Below are positions 40,462 to 49,363 of a stretch of DNA of 64,000 bases, piece by piece. Source of the DNA: Acidihalobacter sp. (GTDB lineage Bacteria; Pseudomonadota; Gammaproteobacteria; DSM-5130; Acidihalobacteraceae); the NCBI GenBank assembly GCA_027013225.1, contig JALUXU010000058.1, positions 62,001-126,000 on the forward strand, in the 5' to 3' direction. Positions within the stretch are counted from its first letter, which is position 1, and each line of letters begins with the position of its first letter. The notes under the pieces are model-generated. The model was not told the DNA's origin and made no database searches. It was given only the letters and a program-made list of their open reading frames with translations. The translations under genes were made by a program, and so were the position numbers.

Positions 40462-41982
40462 ATGAATGAAAATACGTCCGCAGAATTAGATCAGATGTTG
40501 AAGCGCGCCGCCGCCAAGCTGCCCACTTTGCCAGCGGTTGCCACCCGAGTTCTGGAGCTCGGCGAAGACCCGTATGCGGGGTCGTGTGAGCTCGCAAGCA
40601 CCATTGCGCCCGACCCGGCCTTGAGCGCACGCCTTCTCAAGGCGGCCAATTCGCCGCTCTATGCCCAGAGGCGCGCTGTGGACAACTTGCGTCAGGCGAT
40701 CAGCCTGCTGGGTTTCAACACAGCCATCACCTTGGCCTTGAGTTTTTCCCTCCAGCCGTCCGACAATGGTGGATGCGTGGACAAACGCGCCTACTGGCAC
40801 CGATCCCTCACCGCCGCCATCAGCGCGCGAGCGCTGGCCGAACTATCGAACGCCGGAGACTCCGGCCGTTTTTTTCTTGCCGCTCTCTTGCAGGACATCG
40901 GTATGCTGGTATTGGAACAGACCGATCCAGAAGAGTATGCCCGTTTGCTCGACGCAGCGACCAGTCACGGTGAGCTGGCGCGGTTGGAAATAGATGCTTT
41001 CGGCTTCGATCATGCTCATCTGGGCGCCCGTCTTCTGGAGCAATGGAACCTACCTCACCCCATCTGTCAGGCTGTCGAAACCAGCCATCATTTTTGTTTG
41101 GGCAAAGAAGAGTCGCCGCAGTCGCTGCTGGAAGGCTGTGTGGCGCTTTCAGCGCCTCTCGCCGATTATTGGCTCGGCCGGCGCTCCGGAGAAGAAGAGG
41201 CGCTTTTGGAGTTTGCACATTGGGCGCATCAAAATCTGCATATCGATGCGCGTGGATTCGATGCTGTCATGAACAGGATCGCTGCACTGTTGCCTGAATA
41301 TGCCCGCTTGTTCGAGGTCGATTTGCCCGATGCACAAGAAGCAGCGCGATTACTGGCCGAAGCGCGCGATCTTCTCATGTTGCGCAATCTCAAGGCCCTG
41401 CAGGAAGCGCGTGAATTCAAGGCGCGCAACGAATTTCTCGAGGCCAATAACCGCGAGCTGCAACGCCAATCCAAAACCGATCCCCTGACCGGCTTGTATA
41501 ACCGCCGTCATTTGATGGAAGAAGCGCAATCCGAGTTTCAAGCGGCTCAAAAGGAAGGCTGGCCGTTGACGGTGGCTTTTTTGGATATTGACTATTTCAA
41601 GCGCGTCAACGATACCTACGGTCATGAGGCTGGTGATGTCATTCTGCGGGAACTCGCCCTGCTTCTTAACCAACAGTTGCGCTACAGCGATGTGATGGCC
41701 CGCTATGGTGGTGAGGAATTCGTGGTGTTGCTGCTAGGCACGCGGGAGGTGGAAGCCTACGGCCTGATGGAGCGCTTGCGGAAAGCGGTCGAGGCTTCGG
41801 TCTTTTCCTATGGTGACCAAGAGATCAAGGTCACGATTTCCAGTGGCCTTGCCAGCATGCTCGACGGAGCGGAAGATCATTTTGACACGGTCGAGGCGCT
41901 GCTGCGCGCTGCCGACCGCGCTCTGTATGTGGCCAAGCGCGAAGGCCGCAATCGCACCGTGATCTACGGCAAGTCGAACTAA
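40462..41982 (+). CDS. HDOD-GGDEF diguanylate cyclase
   Basis: 506 aa. An N-terminal HDOD domain (PTLPAVATRVLELGEDPYAG..., about 15-215) and a helical linker are followed by a C-terminal GGDEF domain with intact active site RYGGEEF (about 415-421) and the inhibitory I-site RxxD (RYSD) five residues before it. It should make cyclic di-GMP with product inhibition. HDOD domains sense or bind partners without enzymatic activity. Divergent from ettA. Confidence 0.92.
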   Translation: MNENTSAELDQMLKRAAAKLPTLPAVATRVLELGEDPYAGSCELASTIAPDPALSARLLKAANSPLYAQRRAVDNLRQAISLLGFNTAITLALSFSLQPSDNGGCVDKRAYWHRSLTAAISARALAELSNAGDSGRFFLAALLQDIGMLVLEQTDPEEYARLLDAATSHGELARLEIDAFGFDHAHLGARLLEQWNLPHPICQAVETSHHFCLGKEESPQSLLEGCVALSAPLADYWLGRRSGEEEALLEFAHWAHQNLHIDARGFDAVMNRIAALLPEYARLFEVDLPDAQEAARLLAEARDLLMLRNLKALQEAREFKARNEFLEANNRELQRQSKTDPLTGLYNRRHLMEEAQSEFQAAQKEGWPLTVAFLDIDYFKRVNDTYGHEAGDVILRELALLLNQQLRYSDVMARYGGEEFVVLLLGTREVEAYGLMERLRKAVEASVFSYGDQEIKVTISSGLASMLDGAEDHFDTVEALLRAADRALYVAKREGRNRTVIYGKSN

Positions 41983-41993
41983 GGCCAATGTTT

Positions 41994-42025
41994 CATCCCG
42001 AGGACACGATGATCGTGCCGGGATG
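41994..42025. terminator. Hairpin between convergent genes
   Basis: CATCCCG...CGGGATG encloses a second stem CACGAT/ATCGTG, giving a long interrupted hairpin between the diguanylate cyclase gene and the OYE gene. It probably terminates both transcripts. Confidence 0.6.
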
Positions 42026-42076
42026 GGTTCTCTCGAGTCGCTGCTAGAGACGGGAGGCGATATCTCTTGAGGGTTC

Positions 42077-43147
42077 CTAGATTTTGGCGCGCTCGTATTG
42101 GTGGGGCCACTCGATTTCCGTCCCCAGGGCGTGGGCGGCATGCAGAGGCCAATACGGGTTTCGCAACAGTTCTCGCCCGAGGAACACCGCATCGGCCTGT
42201 TCTGCCACCAGAGTTTGTTCTGCCTGGGCCGGAGTAGTGATCAGACCCACCGCCGCAGTGGGAATTTCGGATCGCTCGCGGACCGCCTCGGCAAAAGGGA
42301 CCTGAAAGCCGGGGGCGGCGGGGATTTTGGCATCGGGCGTTAACCCGCCGCTGGAACAATCGATGAGATCGATGCCCAGCGCTTTGAGACGTTCTGCGAA
42401 AAGGATGGACTGCGGAAGATCCCAGCCGCCGTCCACCCAGTCCGTGGCCGAGATGCGCACGAACACCGGCCACTCCTTGGGCCAGATTTCGCGCACCGCG
42501 TGGGCGACCTGCAAGGGCAGGCGCATCCGGTTTTCCAGGCTTCCGCCCCAGCGATCCTGCCGTTGGTTGGAAAGCGGAGAAAGGAAACTGTGCAGCAAAT
42601 AGCCATGGGCGGCGTGAATTTCCACTACCTCGAAACCAGCGCTTAAAGCGCGTCTTGCCGCTTCGACAAACTGTTGGATGACCGTTTCTACCCCCTCTTC
42701 GTCCAGTACGGCGGGTATGGGGTGAGATGGGGAAAAACGCACTGGACTGGGCCCCATCGGCGTCCATCCGCCTTTATCCGTACCGATAGTCCCGCCTCCC
42801 TCCCATGGGGGCGTGGTCGATGCCTTGCGTCCGGCGTGGGCCAGCTGAATGGCCGGCGCGGCGCCCTGGGCGCGAATGAATGCGGCGATAGGCGCAAGAG
42901 CCTCGGCTTGGGCATCGTTCCAGAGACCGAGATCGGCGGGGCTGATGCGTCCTTCAGGGCTGACGGCAGTCGCTTCACTCATCACCAGACCCGCGCCGCC
43001 CACGGCGCGGCTGCCGAGATGGACGAGATGCCAGTCGCTGGCCATGCCTTCCGGACTGCTGTATTGGCACATGGGGGAGACGAATACGCGATTGGGAAAT
43101 GTCAGATCGCGAAGACGCAAAGGGGAGAATAATTTGCTGGCGTGCAT
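42077..43147 (-). CDS. Old Yellow Enzyme family NADPH:flavin oxidoreductase (YqjM-like)
   Basis: FMN-dependent ene-reductase barrel, about 356 aa. [11 protein letters not shown] carries the FMN-proximal cysteine typical of the thermophilic-like/YqjM class; IQLAHAGRK contains active-site His; [31 protein letters not shown] is the barrel signature. It reduces activated alkenes and electrophiles. Start ATG 43147 has GGAG 6 nt upstream. Last gene of a NemR-like operon. Confidence 0.92.
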   Translation of the reverse strand: MHASKLFSPLRLRDLTFPNRVFVSPMCQYSSPEGMASDWHLVHLGSRAVGGAGLVMSEATAVSPEGRISPADLGLWNDAQAEALAPIAAFIRAQGAAPAIQLAHAGRKASTTPPWEGGGTIGTDKGGWTPMGPSPVRFSPSHPIPAVLDEEGVETVIQQFVEAARRALSAGFEVVEIHAAHGYLLHSFLSPLSNQRQDRWGGSLENRMRLPLQVAHAVREIWPKEWPVFVRISATDWVDGGWDLPQSILFAERLKALGIDLIDCSSGGLTPDAKIPAAPGFQVPFAEAVRERSEIPTAAVGLITTPAQAEQTLVAEQADAVFLGRELLRNPYWPLHAAHALGTEIEWPHQYERAKI

Positions 43148-43175
43148 CGGTGGCTCCATTCTCCGCTGGCAGCGG

Positions 43176-43523
43176 TTAGAAACTCATCAGCTGATAACCC
43201 CGCTCGACCGCACTGACGAGATCGGCGCCGATGGCCTGCATCTGAATTTCCGTGCGCTTGAGCGTTTCTTCTTCGCCTAGTCCACGGGCATTGTAGATAC
43301 ACGCCAAAACGGCGATGCCGCTGGTCAGCAGCTCTTGGAGCAAGGGGCCAAGATTGGGATCGTTCTCGATCTGGCCAGGGACGCGCACGCCGGGTCCGAA
43401 GAAGAAAAAGCGGATGTCTTTCAGGCGGTTCTGCTGTTTGGCCACGAGCGCAAAGCGCATGGACATTTCCACCTTTACCGGATCTTTCATGTCTGACAGC
43501 AGTACGATAGCAAGTTTTGCCAT
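43176..43523 (-). CDS. DsrE-family small protein
   Basis: 115 aa with the DsrE/TusD fold pattern: an opening strand ([13 protein letters not shown]), a middle [13 protein letters not shown], and a conserved-position cysteine in [15 protein letters not shown] (about 80). DsrE proteins relay sulfane sulfur or assist thiol chemistry. It sits 4 nt after the hydrolase gene and 28 nt before the OYE gene, with AGGAGA upstream. In this context a thiol/electrophile stress role is more likely than sulfur oxidation. Confidence 0.8.
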   Translation of the reverse strand: MAKLAIVLLSDMKDPVKVEMSMRFALVAKQQNRLKDIRFFFFGPGVRVPGQIENDPNLGPLLQELLTSGIAVLACIYNARGLGEEETLKRTEIQMQAIGADLVSAVERGYQLMSF

Positions 43524-43527
43524 GGGC

Positions 43528-44256
43528 TCAGTCTCCTAAGTATTGAGCGAAAAAGTCCAGGGTTCTATGCCAGCCCTGGCTGACGGCATCAGGGTCATAG
43601 GAGGGGCGGTCGTCGCAGAAAAACCCATGTCCAGCCCCGGGATAAAGATCCAGAGAATAGCGTTTGTTCGCTCTGCCGAGCGTCTCGACGATACGCGCAT
43701 GTTCATCCGGTGCGATCGATGGGTCGGCGCTCCCGTACTGCAATAGAAGAGGGGCTTTCATTTCAGGCACCCGATCGAGAAGAGGCTTGCGACCCAGTCT
43801 GTCTTGTTGTGGTGCGATGCCTCCGCCATAGAATGCTACTACAGCGCGCAGGCGTTGGTTATGCTCGGCGTTGGCCATGAAGGCATAGCGGCCATCCATG
43901 CAAAAACCGAGAACCGCCGGCAAACCGGAAACATGCGGATCGTTTTCCAGGTAGTCAAGAGTTGCTTCTGCCTCACGCATCACCTGGGTATCGTCTAGGG
44001 TTTTGAGATGCTCGATGGCGTGTTGTTGATCGGAATAGGGGTGGACGTGGCCGTGATAAATGTTGGGCACAATGGCGGCGAAACCCGCTTCGGCCAGGCG
44101 TTCTGCCAGGCGTCTGAAATGCGCGTTGACTCCATACGCCTCGATGAAAACCATCACTGCGAAATGCGGTTTGTCATCTCCCGGATGGGCAAACCACGCA
44201 TTCTAGTCAGGAGTCACTGAGATCCAGTCCTTTTGTACAGAGCTGTTGGTCGTCAT
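43528..44256 (-). pseudogene. Dienelactone hydrolase-family gene interrupted by an in-frame TAG
   Basis: The full frame runs from ATG 44256 (GAGG upstream): MTTNSSVQKDWISVTPD, then TAG (44205-44203), then NAWFAHPGDDKPHFAVMVFIEAYGVNAHFRRL and the rest of a dienelactone hydrolase. The frame is continuous and protein-like on both sides of the amber codon. The catalytic triad is intact: Cys in GFCMDGR, Asp in SADPSIAPD, His in AGHGFFCDD. Possible explanations are a nonsense mutation, a sequencing error, or reinitiation downstream (ATG 44157 would remove the first beta strand). Co-operonic with the TetR and OYE genes. Confidence 0.8.
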
Positions 44257-44366
44257 GGCGCGAGTCCTCAAGGTATAAACAGACTGGTTGGAATGTATAT
44301 CGATCGGAAAAACATTGTCAATAAGCCCGGAGCTTGTGTTTGGCCAATACTGTAATCTCAGCATTG

Positions 44367-44981
44367 TCAGTTGACGCGCAAGGCCTGCAGATAATCCTTG
44401 ACGCCGTCCAGACAGCCACGGTAGTCCTCGATGCTGCGTTGATTCTTGCTCAAGCCAGTGCAGCCCTCGATCGCGGAGACGAGAAACAAAGCCGTACGGG
44501 CGCAATCGATCTCGGGTCTGATTTCTCCCTTGGTTTGAGCGCGGGCGAGGGCGGTTTCCATCGATTTTCTCCATCTTTTGATCAGGTTCGCGAGCGAATG
44601 GCGAAACGCCTCATCCAATGGACTCATTTCCTGTATGAGATTGTTCAGGTCGCAACCCAGGCGAATCGATTCGGCATCGGCATCGGCCTGCTTGCGGGCA
44701 ATGATTTGCAGCAGCGCATCCACAGGCTTGGCCGCATGTTCCAAAGGCTCGATCCATTCGCGCCTCAAACGTTCACCGATGACCTCTTCGACCACCGCAA
44801 TCCCCAGCGCCTTCTTGGCGCTGAAGTGATGATACAAGGCGCCCTTACTGAGGCCGGTCTCGCTAAGGATGCGCTCCAGGCTGGCGCCTTGAAAGCCATG
44901 CAAATAAATCTCACGGTGAGCAGCCTCCAGCAAGCGCTGGCGTGTCAGCTCAGGGTGGCGAATTTGTCGGGTAGCTTGCAT
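44367..44981 (-). CDS. TetR-family regulator, NemR-like
   Basis: 204 aa: N-terminal HTH (TRQRLLEAAHREIYLHGFQGASLERILSETGLSKGALYHHFSAKKALGIAVVEEVIGERL) very like the NemR/YcdC-type consensus. Two or three cysteines lie in the ligand domain (GCDLNN, CARTALF, GCTGLS, GCLDG), suitable for sensing electrophiles. Downstream genes on the same strand encode a hydrolase, DsrE and OYE, matching the logic of E. coli nemRA. Start ATG 44981. Confidence 0.88.
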   Translation of the reverse strand: MQATRQIRHPELTRQRLLEAAHREIYLHGFQGASLERILSETGLSKGALYHHFSAKKALGIAVVEEVIGERLRREWIEPLEHAAKPVDALLQIIARKQADADAESIRLGCDLNNLIQEMSPLDEAFRHSLANLIKRWRKSMETALARAQTKGEIRPEIDCARTALFLVSAIEGCTGLSKNQRSIEDYRGCLDGVKDYLQALRVN

Positions 44982-45039
44982 CAACGAGAGTGTAAATTAT
45001 TTTTCTATGGATTGAATAGATTTAATCACAAGCCGCAGG

Positions 45040-45200
45040 ACCACGTCATCTAACCGTGGCGGGGCGGGCGGTCTGCCCGGAAAAACGCCGTGAATACATC
45101 CCTGTAGGCTCGACGGCGGCCTCCTTGCCGCCTGTGTTTTCCGAGCAGACGCTCGCTCCACTTTTCAACGGCTTACGAATTTAAGATGGCAGGGCCCTGT
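45040..45200. repeat. Dispersed palindromic repeat, copy 1
   Basis: About 160 bp sharing high identity with the stretch at 55016-55174 in the same orientation. Contains the outer arms GTCTGCCCGGAAAAACG / CGTTTT(C)CGAGCAGAC-type pair, an internal hairpin GGCGGC-CTCCTT-GCCGCC, and ends in GGCAGGGCCCTGT around the palindrome AGGGCCCT. This copy lies in the 425-nt intergenic region between divergent tetR and the phosphomannomutase-like gene. The remaining part of that region (45201-45406) shows no other feature I can support. Confidence 0.9.
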
Positions 45201-45406
45201 CACAAGCCGGATTGCCAGTCATCTGGCTTCAATGCTTCATCTTGCGGACGCGATGGTCGTGCCAAGCTGAGCACTCCAAAGAAGTGGCGACTGGTCGGAA
45301 GAAAAACTCTGACCTGTAACCTGAGTTGCTGCAGGACATTGGCGGGTGGATACACTGCCATTAGACTAACACCAACGGCGGAAGCCACGATGAAGGAGAT
45401 ACGCGA

Positions 45407-46531
45407 ATGAACACGCACGCCAACCGCGAGACATTGATGGCCCTAGTGAATGGGTATACGATCCGAGGGCAGACTGACAAATCTTTCGATTGCCCTCAGG
45501 CGATGATGCTGGCCCGCGCCTTCGGTGATTTTCTGGCGCCCGGAGACGGCACGTTGGCCATCGGCCATGACATGCGCGCCTCTTCCGCCCCGCTGGCCGA
45601 AGCGGTCAGCCTGGGTTTGCGCTCGGGCGGCCATCATGTCACCCACATCGGCTCCTGTACCACGCCGGCGTTGGAGTGGTACATCGACGAGGAAGAACTC
45701 GATGGTGGTATTATGATTACCGCTGGCTGTCTGGCGGCCGAATACAACGGCCTGCGCTTTTACGGTCCGCGCGCCGATCCGGTCCGACCCGAACAGGTGG
45801 TCGAGGTGGGATGGATACAGAAACTGGATGCCTTGTTTCAAGCACCCTGCAATTCCACCTTGCGCTACGATCGTCCCTTACCTCACTATGCCGCATGGCT
45901 GCGCCAGCCATTGCGCGAAGTGAATGGGCAAGTAAAGCTCGCCATAGATGCCGCAAATGGCGGTGTGGCGGTCGAACTGGAAGAAGTGCTTGCTCATTTT
46001 CCCAACATGCTGGTGGAACGCATCGGTTTCTCCCCTGATCCTTCTCTTTCCCGTCGCCCTCTCGATCCTTTGTCGCCGCAGGCGCAGACCGAAACCAGCC
46101 AACGAGTCAAGGCGCGCGGATGCGCTCTGGGGGCGGTGCTGGATGTGGACGGCGACCGCCTGGCGGTCATCGACGAGCGCGGTCAGCCGGCCGATCCCTA
46201 TGCAATCGGCATCTTGTTGGCGGAAGAACGGGCAAAGAGCCGAACGAAACTGCAGGTGCTGCATGCCGAATCGGCACCGGCCTTCGTCGATGCCGCCCTT
46301 CACCGGCTTGGGGTGAAGGCGGAAAAGGCGCCGGGGACGGCATTAAGTTTGTGGCACCGGATTCACGACGTCGGCGCGGTGCTGTATTTCGATGATCGTG
46401 GCCACTACAGTTACAGCGACTTTCCCGGCAGCGCCAACGCCCTGTTGGCTTTGTTCCGCTTGATCAAGAGTCTGTCCAAAGTGGGCCAGCCTTTGTCCGA
46501 ACGCGTGGCCGCAGTGCAACAGGCCGATTGA
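45407..46531 (+). CDS. Phosphomannomutase-like protein without catalytic serine
   Basis: 374 aa, homologous to the first three domains of alpha-D-phosphohexomutases (AlgC/ManB). The N-terminal GYTIRG motif, the metal loop DVDGDRLAVID (about 245-255) and a sugar-loop equivalent (YFDDRGHYSYSDFPG) are recognisable. But the phosphoserine loop, normally T-x-SHNP-x-x-YNG, reads TAGCLAAEYNG (about 102-112), lacking Ser, His, Asn and Pro, and the phosphate-binding fourth domain is absent. It is probably not a mutase. AAGGAG lies before the ATG; the stop overlaps the methyltransferase region. Confidence 0.8.
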   Translation: MNTHANRETLMALVNGYTIRGQTDKSFDCPQAMMLARAFGDFLAPGDGTLAIGHDMRASSAPLAEAVSLGLRSGGHHVTHIGSCTTPALEWYIDEEELDGGIMITAGCLAAEYNGLRFYGPRADPVRPEQVVEVGWIQKLDALFQAPCNSTLRYDRPLPHYAAWLRQPLREVNGQVKLAIDAANGGVAVELEEVLAHFPNMLVERIGFSPDPSLSRRPLDPLSPQAQTETSQRVKARGCALGAVLDVDGDRLAVIDERGQPADPYAIGILLAEERAKSRTKLQVLHAESAPAFVDAALHRLGVKAEKAPGTALSLWHRIHDVGAVLYFDDRGHYSYSDFPGSANALLALFRLIKSLSKVGQPLSERVAAVQQAD

Positions 46532-46533
46532 GC

Positions 46534-47100
46534 ATGCCGCGCTCGGGGCCATTTGAACGTCACGCTGTACGTTACGACAACTGGTTCGATCGCCATGCGG
46601 CCGCTTATCAGGCGGAATTGCTGGCCTGCCGCGCCTTGTTGCCCTGGGTGGGCCTGGGGCTTTCCATCGGCGTGGGCACGGGGCGGTTCGCCGCGCCTTT
46701 GGGCGTGGCCATCGGTCTTGACCCGGCGCGTGCCGTACTGGCCTATGCACAGCGCCGCGGTGTCTTGGTGGTTCAAGGCATCGCTGAGTCATTGCCTTTC
46801 GCCGATCATTGTTTCGATTATGCGCTGAGCGTCACCACCTTGTGTTTCGTCGATGATGTCGATGCCATGCTGCGGGAGGCGCGGCGCGTACTCAGGCCCG
46901 AAGGCGTGCTCGTGCTTGGCTTCATCGATCGCGACAGCGCGCTGGGGCAACACTATCTCGCCCACCAGCAGGAAAACGTGTTCTATCGCCAGGCGACTTT
47001 TTTCTCCGCAAGGGATGTCAAACATCGCCTGCGCGTGAATGGGTTTACCCCTCTTGACTGGATGCAAACCCTGTTTGCCCCCCCTGGAAAGTATCAATAA
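46534..47100 (+). CDS. SAM-dependent class I methyltransferase
   Basis: About 188 aa, with SAM-binding motif I LSIGVGTGRFAAPLG and methyltransf_11 features (VQGIAESLPFADHCFDYALSVTTLCFVDD, LREARRVLRPEGVLVLG). It begins 2 nt after the phosphomannomutase-like gene (TTG 46528 would overlap), so they are co-translated. The substrate is not evident; small-molecule methylation is typical for this family. Confidence 0.85.
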   Translation: MPRSGPFERHAVRYDNWFDRHAAAYQAELLACRALLPWVGLGLSIGVGTGRFAAPLGVAIGLDPARAVLAYAQRRGVLVVQGIAESLPFADHCFDYALSVTTLCFVDDVDAMLREARRVLRPEGVLVLGFIDRDSALGQHYLAHQQENVFYRQATFFSARDVKHRLRVNGFTPLDWMQTLFAPPGKYQ

Positions 47101-47210
47101 GATCGAGCCAGCCCGTCGCGGCTATGGCCAAGGCGCTTTCGTCGTTGTCAGGGCGCTGTTGCAAAAGAAGCCGTATCGCTCCTCGGCATGAGCTTCGTGA
47201 CAGGCGGCGC

Positions 47211-48215
47211 TCACGGCGGTGAGAGCCGGTTTTCGCTCTCCCTTCCGGCGAGAAAAGCCGCCGCGTTGTGTACGGTGGTCTCGGCGATGGTCTGCAAGGC
47301 TTCACGGGTGAAGTAGGCCTGATGCGCGGTCACCAAGACGTTGGGGAAGGTGAGCAGGCGCTCGAACACATCATCCGGAATCACTTCGTCCGACAGGTTG
47401 CGGAAATACAGATCACCCTCTTCTTCATACACATCCAGCGCCACGCCGCCGAGATGGCGCGCCTTGAGCGCATCGATGAGCGCCCTGGCATCCACCAGCG
47501 CGCCGCGCGAGGTGTTGATGAGCATGGCCCCGTCCTTCATTTGCGACAGCGCTGCCGCGTCGATCAAATGCCGGGTATCCGGAGTCAGCGGCGCATGCAG
47601 GCTGAGGATGTCCGTCTCGACCAGCAAGTTCGGCAGGGCGACGTATTCCACACCGAGCGTTTCGAGTTCGGGGTTCCTGACGGGGTCGAAAGCCAGCAGG
47701 CGGCAGCCGAAGCCGTGCAGTATTTTCGCCAGAACCGAGCCGATCTTGCCGGTGCCGACGATGCCCACCGTCTTGCCGTGCATGTCGAAGCCGAGCAGGC
47801 CGTCGAGCAGGAAATTGCCTTCGCGCACCCGGTGCCAGGCGCGGTGAATCTTGCGGTTGAGAGACAGCATCAGGCCGACGGCGAATTCGGCTACCGAATG
47901 AGGCGAGTAACGGGTGACGCGCATCACCGTGAGGCCGAGTCTCGTCGCGGTCGCGAGATCGACGTTGTTGTAGCCGGTGCAGCGCAGCAGGACGAGCTTC
48001 ACTCCGGCGCCAGCGAGGGCCTCCAGCGTGGGCCGCGCCAGATCGTCGTTGACGAAGGCGCACACGGCCTCATGGCCCTTGGCCAGCACGGCGGTGGCCG
48101 GGTTGAGCGGCGCTTCGCAGAACTGCCAGTCCACGGCAGGCGCTTGCTTCGCCTTGGCGGCGGCCTCGAGGAATTCGCGGTCGTAGGGGCGGGTGCTGTA
48201 GACGAGTATATTCAT
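47211..48215 (-). CDS. ldhA: D-lactate dehydrogenase (fermentative)
   Basis: 334 aa D-2-hydroxyacid dehydrogenase. NAD motif GIVGTGKIGSVLAKIL, catalytic Arg (NTSRGALVD), Glu (DVYEEEGD) and His (VTAHQAYFT); the segment DVYEEEGDLYFRNLSDEVIPDDVFERLLTFPNV is characteristic of LdhA. Reduces pyruvate to D-lactate, regenerating NAD under oxygen limitation. Overlaps pfkB by 4 nt, coupling hexose phosphorylation to lactate formation. Confidence 0.93.
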   Translation of the reverse strand: MNILVYSTRPYDREFLEAAAKAKQAPAVDWQFCEAPLNPATAVLAKGHEAVCAFVNDDLARPTLEALAGAGVKLVLLRCTGYNNVDLATATRLGLTVMRVTRYSPHSVAEFAVGLMLSLNRKIHRAWHRVREGNFLLDGLLGFDMHGKTVGIVGTGKIGSVLAKILHGFGCRLLAFDPVRNPELETLGVEYVALPNLLVETDILSLHAPLTPDTRHLIDAAALSQMKDGAMLINTSRGALVDARALIDALKARHLGGVALDVYEEEGDLYFRNLSDEVIPDDVFERLLTFPNVLVTAHQAYFTREALQTIAETTVHNAAAFLAGRESENRLSPP

Positions 48216-49186
48216 GGTTGGCTCTCCAGACAGGTTTCGTCGCGGCTCACTTCAATTTCCCGAAGCAAGGATTGCATTTGATTGTAGCCGAACAATTGCG
48301 TACCGGGCTGGGCGGCGGTGCCGCTGCCGCAGGCCAGCCCCAGGCGCAACGCCTCGGCAGGGCTCTCGCCGCGGGCCAGGGCGGCGACGATGCCCGCCAG
48401 CATGGAATCGCCCGCGCCCACGGTTGACTTGACTTCGACCTTGGGTGCGGCTGCGTGGTAGCTGTGCTTGTCGTCCACCAACAGCGCCCCTTCGCCGCCC
48501 ATGGACACGCACACATAGTCGATGCCGCGCGCCTGCAATTCGCACGCGGCGCGGCGCACGTCCTCAAATTCGGGCAGTGGGTGGCCCACGAGTTGCTCCA
48601 ATTCATAGCGATTGGGCTTGATCAGAAAGGGGTGGGCGTCGATGGCATGGGCCAGCATGGGGCCGGGCGCGTCGATCACCGGATGCGCGGCCTGCAAACG
48701 CAGTTCGCGCGCGACATCGGCATAGAAGTCCTGGCCGACACCCGGACAGAGCGATCCGGTCAGCACGGCATAGCCGCTGCCGGCAAGTCCGAGCACTTCG
48801 TCCACCAGATCCTGCAAGGCCAGCTTGCTGAGCGGCGGGCCGATGCCGCTGATCTCGAACTGGGCGCGCGGCTCCTGTTGCTGCAAGGTGACATTGATGC
48901 GCGTCTCGCCCTCGATACGCTGGCAATGCGGATGATCCAGCTCGTGGGCCACCAGCCGCTCCAGCAATTCGCCGATTTCGCCGGCGACTACGCAGCAGGC
49001 ATGGGCCGGCACATGCAGGCGTTTGAGTGCGCGCGCGACATTGATGCCATTGCCGCCGGGGTCGTAACGGGTGGCGGTGGCATGGACTTTCTGATCCTCG
49101 ATAAGATGTGGGATATCATAGCTCACATCCACGCACGGGTTGAGCGTCAGGGTCACGATGGGTGGGAGAGATGGGGATGTCGTCAT
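48212..49186 (-). CDS. pfkB: PfkB-family hexose-phosphate kinase
   Basis: 324 aa, ribokinase-like fold. N-terminal LTLNPCVDVSYDI and YDPGGNGINVARAL, C-terminal anion-hole motif STVGAGDSMLAGI with catalytic Asp. Most like 1-phosphofructokinase / 6-phosphofructokinase II / tagatose-6-phosphate kinase; the symbol follows the E. coli Pfk-2 analogue. As no phosphotransferase system is nearby, fructose-6-phosphate is the likely substrate (inference). Confidence 0.85.
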   Translation of the reverse strand: MTTSPSLPPIVTLTLNPCVDVSYDIPHLIEDQKVHATATRYDPGGNGINVARALKRLHVPAHACCVVAGEIGELLERLVAHELDHPHCQRIEGETRINVTLQQQEPRAQFEISGIGPPLSKLALQDLVDEVLGLAGSGYAVLTGSLCPGVGQDFYADVARELRLQAAHPVIDAPGPMLAHAIDAHPFLIKPNRYELEQLVGHPLPEFEDVRRAACELQARGIDYVCVSMGGEGALLVDDKHSYHAAAPKVEVKSTVGAGDSMLAGIVAALARGESPAEALRLGLACGSGTAAQPGTQLFGYNQMQSLLREIEVSRDETCLESQP

Positions 49187-49363
49187 GGCTGTTATCTCTA
49201 GGTTGAAAGCGCATGTGGAAAATTGTGAGCAGAAGCGATTCGGAATAGACTACTAATAGCCCATGGCCTATACACGGCCCATTTCCATGCTGCTGCCCGC
49301 CGTATTTGGGCTATATCGGCAAGCAGGGCGGCGGCACTGTAAACACTTGGAAGGAGTCCGATC

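Noticed and set aside
45040-45200. CRISPR repeat or Rho-independent terminator
   Set aside because: Only two distant copies, far too long for a CRISPR repeat, no spacer array and no cas genes; internal hairpins lack a T tract.
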